Shown here one piece after another: positions 15,453 to 22,820 of a DNA stretch of 64,000 nucleotides (position 1 is its first letter; the number at the start of each line of letters is the position of its first letter). The DNA comes from Bacterioplanes sanyensis (GTDB taxonomy: Bacteria > Pseudomonadota > Gammaproteobacteria > Pseudomonadales > Oceanobacteraceae). The stretch lies in contig NZ_BMYY01000009.1 of the NCBI RefSeq assembly GCF_014652515.1, positions 62,001 to 126,000 of the forward strand. The letters run 5' to 3'. Made by a program: the position numbers and the translations under genes. The notes under the pieces were generated by a model. That model saw nothing but the letters and a program-made list of their open reading frames with translations. It made no database searches and was not told where the DNA came from.

Positions 15453-17498
15453 ATGAAGCTGCTGTGTCGGCCATCGCTGTCGTTGTTGTTACTGGCATTG
15501 AGCCAGTCCGGCCTGGCCGAGGATGCGTTTAATCTGAGCCATGTGGTGGTGACCGCCAGCCGCCAAGAACAGCCGCTGGCCGATACGCCGGTGCGCACAC
15601 AGTTGCTCGATCGCGCCACCATTCAGCGCTTACACGCCACCGATATTCGCGATGCGTTGCGCGTTATTCCCGGCATTCAGCTGCGTGAGATTCACGGCAA
15701 AACCGGCGAAGAAGTCTACATGCAGGGCTTTAACGGCGATCGCGTACTGATTCTGGTGGATGGCCAGCCGGTGTCTGCCACCACCGGTTCTACCGTGGAC
15801 GTGTCGCAGTTATCGGCGCTGGACATCGACCATATCGAGGTGGTGCCCGGTGCCGCTTCGGCCTTGTATGGCAGTGCGGCCATGGGCGGTGTGGTGAATA
15901 TCATTACCCGCCAACCGGATGGCAACTTCGCTCGCCTGCGTGGCGATGTTGGCAGTTATGGCGAGCGCCAAGTCGAGCAGCAAGACTGGCCGGGCGAGCA
16001 GCATCTGGCGCTATCCGCGGGCCGACGCTTGGGCAGCGTGGATGCACGCATCAATGCCGATTGGCGTCACAGCGACGGCTACGACCTTAACGACGACACC
16101 TACAGCAGCGATGGCTACGCCGGCGATAAAGCCAATGTGGGCTTGGCGCTGGTGCAGCGTGGCGAGCAAGGGCAGTGGGGCGTAAACCTCGATCACTTTG
16201 TCGAAGACAGCGAAGTGCGGCGCTACACCAAAGGCGGTGCAGAGGGCACTAAGCAAGAGCTGCTGACGCGCTGGCGCCTCAGTGGCAATGCCGAACGAGC
16301 GTTAGCCGGTGGCTTATGGTCGCTGACCGCCTTGCACGAACGCCAGCATGACCAAGCCGATCAGCTCAATAACGATACCGCCATGCCGGCGGGCAACTTG
16401 TATCGCGACAGCGCGTATCAGCAGCACAAAATCGCCAATCAATGGACCTATACACCGAGCAGTTGGGGCGGTGGTCTGGCGCGTTGGGTCATGGGCGTCG
16501 AGTGGTTTGCTGAGCAGCTAGAGCAGGATAAACGCCAGATCAGCCTGGTCAGTAGCGATGCCGACAATGCACAGGTGACACCGCTGCCCAGTGGCTTGTA
16601 TCAGATTGATGTCAACGAAGTGCCATTGGAGCGGCGCAGCAATGGCGAGGTGTTTGCTCAGCTCACTGTGCCCTCCAGCCATTGGTTGGAGTGGTCGCCG
16701 GGGCTGCGCTACCAAAACGACAGTGATTTTGGCGGCCACACCAGCATGAACTTGGCGGCACGCAGTCATTTTGAACTCGGCGGCTGGCGCTTGCAGTGGC
16801 GCAACTCCATTGGCACTGGCTACCGTGTGCCGAACTTAAAGAATCGCTATTACCTGTTTGATCACAGTGTGAATGGCTACATGGTGCTCGGCAGTGCCGA
16901 CTTGCAGCCGGAGCAATCACGCAGTGTGCAGACCTCGTTGAGCCTGACGGACGGCCGTCGCTGGCAATTTGAGCTGTCGGCCTTTCATAACCAAATCCGT
17001 GACTTGATCGAAGCCGATGACACCGGTGAGCGCGTCAATAACGGCCAGGTGGCGATTTATCAATATCGCAATTATGCCCGTGCGCTAACCCGAGGCTTCG
17101 AGTTGTCCAGCCAACAGCAACTAGGCCTGGGGTTACAGCAGCGCTTGTCCTACGGCTTTTTGGATGCGCGTGATTTAAGCACGGATTTACCCCTGATTAA
17201 CCGCGCCCGCCACCACTTTAAAGGCATGTGGCTATGGGATATGAGCCAGCACTGGCAATTCACCCTGACGGCGGATTGGCAGCGCGGTTTGTACACCACA
17301 GTGAACAGCGATTATCAGGCCAGCTCACCCGCCATTTTGCGCTGGGACGCCAAAGGCCAATACCAGTTTTCTGATCAACTCCGCCTATATGGCGGTGTGA
17401 ACAACTTCACCGACGCCGTGCGCGACCCAGGCGCACCCGACGATCGCCGACCGGTTTATGGGCGCAAACCCTACCTCGGCGTATCTCTGACTTTTTAA
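15453..17498 (+). CDS. TonB-dependent outer-membrane heme receptor
   Basis: A 681-residue outer-membrane transporter. It has a 22-residue signal peptide and a TonB-box-like VVVTAS near the mature N-terminus. The plug domain carries VPGAASALYGSAAMGGVVNIIT, and a 22-strand barrel ends in the aromatic LGVSLTF. Heme is the likely substrate because the next genes encode a HmuY-like heme-binding lipoprotein and HmuSTUV. The barrel itself resembles general siderophore/cobalamin receptors, so the substrate comes from context. Expression is predicted to be iron-repressed through the upstream Fur box. The HmuY gene starts 10 bases after its stop. Confidence 0.9.
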   Translation: MKLLCRPSLSLLLLALSQSGLAEDAFNLSHVVVTASRQEQPLADTPVRTQLLDRATIQRLHATDIRDALRVIPGIQLREIHGKTGEEVYMQGFNGDRVLILVDGQPVSATTGSTVDVSQLSALDIDHIEVVPGAASALYGSAAMGGVVNIITRQPDGNFARLRGDVGSYGERQVEQQDWPGEQHLALSAGRRLGSVDARINADWRHSDGYDLNDDTYSSDGYAGDKANVGLALVQRGEQGQWGVNLDHFVEDSEVRRYTKGGAEGTKQELLTRWRLSGNAERALAGGLWSLTALHERQHDQADQLNNDTAMPAGNLYRDSAYQQHKIANQWTYTPSSWGGGLARWVMGVEWFAEQLEQDKRQISLVSSDADNAQVTPLPSGLYQIDVNEVPLERRSNGEVFAQLTVPSSHWLEWSPGLRYQNDSDFGGHTSMNLAARSHFELGGWRLQWRNSIGTGYRVPNLKNRYYLFDHSVNGYMVLGSADLQPEQSRSVQTSLSLTDGRRWQFELSAFHNQIRDLIEADDTGERVNNGQVAIYQYRNYARALTRGFELSSQQQLGLGLQQRLSYGFLDARDLSTDLPLINRARHHFKGMWLWDMSQHWQFTLTADWQRGLYTTVNSDYQASSPAILRWDAKGQYQFSDQLRLYGGVNNFTDAVRDPGAPDDRRPVYGRKPYLGVSLTF

Positions 17499-17508
17499 GG
17501 AGCGATTC

Positions 17509-18648
17509 ATGCAACATTCTCATTTTTCTCCCCGTCTTAGCTGGTTGGCCGTTGTCGCTGCCGGCTTGATGATGGTGGGCTGTGGTGGCGATGACGACAG
17601 CAGCAATGATAGCGATGGCAATACCGATACCAGCACGCCGGATCAAGGCGCTAACGAAGCCTTTCAAAGCGCGCAAATCAATGCCGCCAGCCACGATACC
17701 TGGGTTTATTTCAACCTTGAGCAAGGCGCTACCGTCAGCCAGCAAGACAACTGGCACCTGGCGCTAAAACGCACCGAAATTAAGCTCAATGGTGGCGTTT
17801 CTGGCAGTGGCAAGGTTGCCGGCGCCTTACTGGATGCCCAGGATGAATTTTATGTCGACGGTGAAGCCAGCAGCTCGGTGTTTACCAATGCCGATGCCGA
17901 CACCGAGGCGCAAGCCTTAGCGGCCAGCCATGACCTCAGCAGCATCGAATGGGTGAGCGATAGCCATCGCACCGCGATGCAGGATTGGTATGTCTATAAC
18001 CCGACTACCCACCAAATCAGCGCGCCACAGCAAAGCGGCTGGCTGGTGCGCCACGCCGACGGTGAAACCTACTCCAAAGTACGTATCACCGAGTTGGACT
18101 ACAGCACTGTGAGCATTAGCTACACCAGCCAAGCGGCGGGTACACAGCAGTTTGCTGAGACCGAAAACACACTGACAGCCACTTTGGCACAAGGCAGCAC
18201 CGAGGCGTGCATCGACTTTGATGGCGCTAGCGCTGTCGACTGTGCTAACGCTGACTGGGAATGGCGCTTTGAAATTGATATGGCCAACCGTGCCATCAAC
18301 TTATGGACCAACGGTGGGGTGCATGGCAACGGCAACGCGGGCGTTCTGGGCCCAATCAGCAGTGAAGAACTGGCCGGCTACACCAGTGCTACCAACAGCA
18401 ATGGCCGGGACATCAGCCGTCTGTATGTCAGTGACAGCAGCGAAAGCATCTTCAGCCAGCACAGCTGGTACGCCTACAACCTGACGGGGCAGCACAAGCT
18501 GTGGCCCAACTTCCGCACCTACGCCATCAGCACCAACAAAGACGACGCCAGTGCGCCTGTGTACGCGGTGCAAGTCAGCAACTACTACAGCCTCGGCGAC
18601 TCCGGTAGCCCAGAGCTGCGTTTCCGCCAAATTAACCAGGGAGAATAA
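17509..18648 (+). CDS. HmuY-like heme-binding outer-membrane lipoprotein
   Basis: A 379-residue lipoprotein. The signal peptide ends in a lipobox VGC at about residue 24, followed by an Asp/Ser-rich tether. The rest is beta-rich and Trp-rich. It contains two related segments, each with a DTW/DWxW start followed by an ALKRTEIKLNGG- or AINLWTNGG-type strand and a Gly-rich loop. This looks like a duplicated HmuY domain. HmuY proteins take heme from host or environmental proteins and hand it to a HmuR-type receptor, which fits the gene just upstream. The family was recognised by pattern and context; heme ligands cannot be named with certainty. Confidence 0.78.
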   Translation: MQHSHFSPRLSWLAVVAAGLMMVGCGGDDDSSNDSDGNTDTSTPDQGANEAFQSAQINAASHDTWVYFNLEQGATVSQQDNWHLALKRTEIKLNGGVSGSGKVAGALLDAQDEFYVDGEASSSVFTNADADTEAQALAASHDLSSIEWVSDSHRTAMQDWYVYNPTTHQISAPQQSGWLVRHADGETYSKVRITELDYSTVSISYTSQAAGTQQFAETENTLTATLAQGSTEACIDFDGASAVDCANADWEWRFEIDMANRAINLWTNGGVHGNGNAGVLGPISSEELAGYTSATNSNGRDISRLYVSDSSESIFSQHSWYAYNLTGQHKLWPNFRTYAISTNKDDASAPVYAVQVSNYYSLGDSGSPELRFRQINQGE

Positions 18649-18650
18649 GC

Positions 18651-19706
18651 ATGACGGCGACCTTGAGTGAGCGCTGGCAAGCGCTGCAGCAACAGCAGCC
18701 TAAGCTGCGCATTCGCACCGCTGCTGAGCAGCTGGGGGTGTCTGAAGCTGAGTTGCTGGCGACGCGACTGGGCCAAGGTGTGACGCGGCTAGCAGGCGAT
18801 TTTCGCCACCTGATCAGCGAAGTCGAAGCGCTGGGAGAGGTAATGGCACTGACCCGCAACGATGGCATGGTGCACGAAAAAACCGGTCAATATAAAGACG
18901 TCAGCTTGCACGGTCAGATGGGCCTGGCGCTGGGCGTGATTGACCTGCGTTTGTTCTTTTCGCGCTTTGTGTTCGGCTTTGCCGTCAGTGAAGAAAGCGG
19001 CCAGGGCGTGCGTCGTAGCTTGCAGTTCTTTAATGCCCAAGGTGAGGCGGTGCATAAAATCTACGCCACTGCCAATACTTCAATCGAGCAGTATCAAGCG
19101 CTGGTCGAGCGCTATATCGCCGCCGAGCAGTTACCGCCACAGGTAAGCGTTGCTGAGCCCAAAAATGACTTATTGGCAGTGCCTGAGTCGTTAGACCTAA
19201 CCCAGCTGCGTCAGGACTGGAGCGAGCTAAAAGACGTGCATCACTTTCATGCGATGCTGAAGAAACACACCATTGAGCGCATTCCGGCCTATCAAAACAT
19301 AGGCCCAGATTACGCCCAGCCCTTAGCAGTCGATGCATTCGAACAGGCGTTAGTTTTAGCCGCCGAAAGCCAGCAGCCGATCATGATTTTTGTCGGCAGT
19401 GAAGGTGTGGTGCAAATCCACACTGGGCCGGTGCAAAAGCTGCTGCGCACCGGCGACTGGTTTAACGTGCTCGACCCCGGCTTTAACCTGCACGCCAACA
19501 CCGCCTTAATCGATCAGCTGTGGCTGGTACGCAAGCCGACCAACGACGGCATAGTGACTTCGCTGGAGGCCTTTGATGCGAGCGGCAACCAGCTGGCGCT
19601 GATGTTTGGTGAGCGCCATAACGGCCAGGCCGAACGCGACGACTGGCGCCAACTGCTGAACAAGCTGCTAGCGACGCATTTGCTAAACGATGGAGTAACG
19701 GCATGA
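18651..19706 (+). CDS. hmuS: Hemin-degrading / heme-trafficking factor
   Basis: A 351-residue cytoplasmic HemS/HmuS/ChuX-family protein with two homologous halves. Each half carries the DWFNVLDPGFNLH-type or KYKDVSLHGQMG-type block and the R-F-x-F-x-V/SEES-type strands of the fold. It receives heme imported by HmuTUV and either stores it or helps break the ring. The start lies two bases after the HmuY-like gene. The stop overlaps hmuT in an ATGA. The gene is part of the Fur-controlled operon. Confidence 0.9.
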   Translation: MTATLSERWQALQQQQPKLRIRTAAEQLGVSEAELLATRLGQGVTRLAGDFRHLISEVEALGEVMALTRNDGMVHEKTGQYKDVSLHGQMGLALGVIDLRLFFSRFVFGFAVSEESGQGVRRSLQFFNAQGEAVHKIYATANTSIEQYQALVERYIAAEQLPPQVSVAEPKNDLLAVPESLDLTQLRQDWSELKDVHHFHAMLKKHTIERIPAYQNIGPDYAQPLAVDAFEQALVLAAESQQPIMIFVGSEGVVQIHTGPVQKLLRTGDWFNVLDPGFNLHANTALIDQLWLVRKPTNDGIVTSLEAFDASGNQLALMFGERHNGQAERDDWRQLLNKLLATHLLNDGVTA

Positions 19707-20527
19707 AGCGGCTCATTGCCAGTGCCTTGATGCTGTTGCTGAGTCTGGGCAGCCAGGCGCAAATGCGCCTGGTGAGCATTGATGGCTCCATTACCGAGAT
19801 CATTTATGCGCTGGGCGGTGAGCAGCAATTGGTGGGGGTTGATACCACCAGTCGCTATCCGCACGCGGCCACGCAGCTGCCCGATGTTGGCTACATGCGC
19901 CAGCTTTCAGTGGAGGGCATCTTGTCGCTCACGCCTACGACCGTCATTGCCACCGAAGACGCTGGGCCTGAGGCGGTATTTAGCCAGCTTAAGGCCGCCG
20001 GTGTTGAGGTGGTGCGCTTGCAAGACGAAGCGAGCGTCGCCGGTGTGCAGGCCAAGATTGCTGCCGTCGCCCAACTGATGGGCCGTGAAGCGCAAGGCAA
20101 GGCCTTGCAGCAGCAAGTGGAGCAGCAAGTTGCACAAGCACGCCAAAGACTGGCGCCACTGGCAGGCAAGCGCGCTTTGCTGCTGTTGGGCGCCGGTAAC
20201 CGCGGCTTGATGGCGGCAGGGCAGGGCACGCAAGGGCAAGCACTGCTGCACATGCTCGGCCTTAAAAATGTTGTCGGCTATCAAGGCTACAAACCACTGA
20301 GCCCAGAATCAGCCCTGGCGGCCGCGCCTGAGGTCGTGATTGTGGCGCAAACCGGGCCGCTGGAAGCCAGCAGCGTCAAACAACAGTTGGCGCTGACGCC
20401 AGCGGTGAAAAACGACCAGTTGGTGATGCTAGACGCCGGCTTGCTGTTGGGCTTTGGCCCACGTTTGGGGGCTGCTCTGCAACAGTTAGAGCAGGCGTTA
20501 GTTGTACCAGCGGTGGCGGAGCACTGA
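19703..20527 (+). CDS. hmuT: Heme ABC transporter periplasmic binding protein
   Basis: A 274-residue cluster-9 (BtuF/FhuD-type) substrate-binding protein with a 19-residue signal peptide ending in SQA. Typical segments are RLVSIDGSITEIIYALG near the N-terminus and VDTTSRYP, plus the YKPLSPESALAAAPEVVIV block. The two alpha/beta lobes and connecting backbone helix fit the length. It delivers heme to the HmuU permease. It overlaps hmuS by four bases and is followed after one base by hmuU. Confidence 0.92.
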   Translation: MKRLIASALMLLLSLGSQAQMRLVSIDGSITEIIYALGGEQQLVGVDTTSRYPHAATQLPDVGYMRQLSVEGILSLTPTTVIATEDAGPEAVFSQLKAAGVEVVRLQDEASVAGVQAKIAAVAQLMGREAQGKALQQQVEQQVAQARQRLAPLAGKRALLLLGAGNRGLMAAGQGTQGQALLHMLGLKNVVGYQGYKPLSPESALAAAPEVVIVAQTGPLEASSVKQQLALTPAVKNDQLVMLDAGLLLGFGPRLGAALQQLEQALVVPAVAEH

Positions 20528-20528
20528 T

Positions 20529-21608
20529 ATGTCATCGGCCCTGGCTCGTCTGCACCCTGCGTTGGTCTGGCGCTGGAATCGCACCCGCACCGTATTGGCG
20601 CTGCTGGCATTGCTGCTGCCTGTGATGTTGGTGCTGGCGTTGGCTTCTGGGCCGGTGTCGGTGCCGACGGTGCAGATCGTGCAGTCATTGCTGCACGCCA
20701 TCAGCGTCAGCGAGATTCACGGCCAACAAGACTGGATCGTGCGTGAGCTGCGCTTACCCAGGGCTTTATTGGCGATGCTGGTGGGCGCGGGTTTGGCCGT
20801 GGCTGGGGCCATTACCCAAGGGGTGTTTCGCAATCCCTTGGCCGACCCTGGCTTAATTGGCGTATCCAGCGGTGCCGCCTTAGCGGCGGTGGCCGTGATT
20901 GTATTGCAGGGCTCATTATTGGCCGGTTATGCCGAGCTGACCGGTGTGTTTGCGCTGCCATTGGCGGCCTTTGCTGGCGGCCTCATCGTGACTTGGTTGA
21001 TTTATCGCTTGGGCACCCGCCAAGGGCAAACGCAAATGGCGATGCTGTTATTGGCCGGGGTGGCGATTAACGTCATTGCCGGGGCGTTAACGGGCATTTT
21101 GACCTACATGGCAGACGATGAGCAGCTGCGCAGCATGACCTTTTGGTCGATGGGCAGTTTGGCGTATGGCCAGTGGTCAGAAATAGCAGTATTAGCCTTG
21201 TGCATCGCATTGCCATTATTGGCCCTGCCGCGTTTTGCCGCCTTATTAAATGCGTTATTAATGGGCGAGGCCGTCGCCAGTCATTTAGGCTTCGCCGTGC
21301 AGCGCGGCAAACGCTGGTTAATTATTGCCGCGGCCATGATGGTGGGCGCGGGAGTGGCGGTTGCTGGCATGATTGGTTTTATTGGCTTAGTGGTGCCGCA
21401 TTTATTGCGCTTGCTGATGGGGCCAGACCATAAAGCTTTATTGCCGGGCTGCGCTTTGTTAGGCGCTTCTTTATTACTGCTGGCCGATACCATTGCTCGC
21501 ACCTGGCTGGCGCCAGCAGATTTGCCCGTTGGTTTGGTGATGGCGGTGATCGGCGGGCCGGTATTTTTATCTTTGTTATTGCAGCAAGCCAGAAGAGTCA
21601 TGGCATGA
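20529..21608 (+). CDS. hmuU: Heme ABC transporter permease
   Basis: A 359-residue FecCD/BtuC-type inner-membrane permease with about ten hydrophobic segments. Motifs include RLPRALLAMLVGAGLAVAG, NPLADPGLIGVSSGAALAA and the C-terminal GMIGFIGLVVPHLLRLLMGPDHK loop that contacts the ATPase. The ATG at 20529 is used rather than in-frame codons inside hmuT. It overlaps hmuV by four bases. It forms a homodimeric channel for heme with HmuT and HmuV. Confidence 0.93.
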   Translation: MSSALARLHPALVWRWNRTRTVLALLALLLPVMLVLALASGPVSVPTVQIVQSLLHAISVSEIHGQQDWIVRELRLPRALLAMLVGAGLAVAGAITQGVFRNPLADPGLIGVSSGAALAAVAVIVLQGSLLAGYAELTGVFALPLAAFAGGLIVTWLIYRLGTRQGQTQMAMLLLAGVAINVIAGALTGILTYMADDEQLRSMTFWSMGSLAYGQWSEIAVLALCIALPLLALPRFAALLNALLMGEAVASHLGFAVQRGKRWLIIAAAMMVGAGVAVAGMIGFIGLVVPHLLRLLMGPDHKALLPGCALLGASLLLLADTIARTWLAPADLPVGLVMAVIGGPVFLSLLLQQARRVMA

Positions 21609-22393
21609 TCAAGGTGCAAGAACTATCGCTTTTTAGCCGCGATAAAATACTGGTAAATAACATCAGCTTTGAGCTGCAATCCGGTGAGCGCTTAGCTGTG
21701 TTAGGCGCCAATGGTGCTGGTAAATCGAGCTTATTAAAAACCCTGGCCAGTGAGCGCTCGCCGGATCAAGGCAACTTGTTATTAGATGGCGAATTACTGG
21801 CAGGCTATCCGGCGCGATTGCGGGCGAAACGCATTGCTGTATTGCCACAGCAAGTGGAATTGGCCTTTCCTTTTAAAGTGCAGCAAGTGGTGGCAATGGG
21901 GCGCATTCCCCACGGTGATGAGCATCATAGTGAAACACTGCAGCGTGAGGCCATGCAATTAATGGATGTTTGGCATTTGCGCCAGCGCAGCTACCCATCA
22001 CTGTCAGGCGGTGAGCAACAGCGGGTGCAACTTGCACGCGTACTGCTGCAAATTTGGCAGCCACCGCAGGACGAAAATGGGCGAATATTATCGCGCTTAT
22101 TATTACTGGACGAATGCACCTCCGCCCTCGACCCTGCGCATCAACATGCGGTGATGCAGCAGGTAAAACAGTTTGCTGATGATCATGTCGCGGTTATGGC
22201 GGTATTGCATGACATTGCCTTGGCGGCCTCTTGGGCTGACCGTGTTTTATTATTAAAACAAGGAAAAGTATGGGCACAAGGCGATGTGAATTTATTAACC
22301 GAAGCGGCATTGTTGCAACAAGTGTATGACCTGCCCGCCCATTTAGCCCAGCGCTACGCTGAGCAAAATGGGGCATGGTTAAGGGCTGGATAA
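21605..22393 (+). CDS. hmuV: Heme ABC transporter ATP-binding protein
   Basis: A 262-residue ATPase of the cluster-9 importer group. Walker A GANGAGKSS (about residues 34-42), the signature LSGGEQQRVQLARVL, Walker B LLLLDECTSALDP and the switch His in VLHDIALA are present. It closes the six-gene heme operon, whose genes are packed with overlaps or gaps of at most about 10 bases. No clear terminator hairpin was seen in the 17 bases before the convergent small gene at 22411. Confidence 0.93.
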   Translation: MIKVQELSLFSRDKILVNNISFELQSGERLAVLGANGAGKSSLLKTLASERSPDQGNLLLDGELLAGYPARLRAKRIAVLPQQVELAFPFKVQQVVAMGRIPHGDEHHSETLQREAMQLMDVWHLRQRSYPSLSGGEQQRVQLARVLLQIWQPPQDENGRILSRLLLLDECTSALDPAHQHAVMQQVKQFADDHVAVMAVLHDIALAASWADRVLLLKQGKVWAQGDVNLLTEAALLQQVYDLPAHLAQRYAEQNGAWLRAG

Positions 22394-22410
22394 ACCAGCC
22401 TATGGGTCGG

Positions 22411-22806
22411 TCAGCCGCCTATCAGAGGAACCAGCTTAATAAAGCTGACCTCAGACTCAGGCAATAGAATGACCTCTTCATCCAGATCGGTTACTTGCCG
22501 GTTGTTAACCAGCAGAAAAAATTCGTTGGTCAAGAAAGACTTAACAGCTGCCGATTTCTGTTTTTCAACATCAATTAATTGCCCTTTGGTTAAGCTATAA
22601 CCATTTAGTCTGGCCTCAGACTCTGTTGGTTGTACCAAGCCAATATACTCGCCGGTTGCATGGGCATTATATTTTTCAACTTCCTGAGTGATTCTGGCTT
22701 CAATAAGTTCCCTGACGGACATGCGTTCTGCAGTAAAGTACAGCTCCGTACTTTGATTGCTACCTTTGCCGAGTGACTCATCTTTAATCGTGACCATGAT
22801 ACTCAT
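22411..22806 (-). CDS. Small MoaD/ubiquitin-like beta-grasp protein ending in Gly-Gly
   Basis: A 131-residue protein of unknown function. The N-terminal two strands and helix (VTIKDE, STELYFTAE, then SVRELIEARITQEV) fit the start of a beta-grasp fold. After a 50-residue insert, the last 35 residues (FFLLVNNRQVTDLDE, EVILLPESEVSFIKL, VPLIGG) follow the strand order of MoaD/ThiS. The protein ends exactly at Gly-Gly, the tail that is adenylated by E1-like enzymes in sulfur carriers and ubiquitin-like modifiers. An AGGAG site lies 8 bases before the ATG. It follows the DUF4132 gene by 14 bases and is surely co-transcribed. No E1, E2 or JAMM protease gene is nearby. The fold call rests on pattern only. 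Confidence 0.75.
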   Translation of the reverse strand: MSIMVTIKDESLGKGSNQSTELYFTAERMSVRELIEARITQEVEKYNAHATGEYIGLVQPTESEARLNGYSLTKGQLIDVEKQKSAAVKSFLTNEFFLLVNNRQVTDLDEEVILLPESEVSFIKLVPLIGG

Positions 22807-22820
22807 AGGGTCAACTCCTA

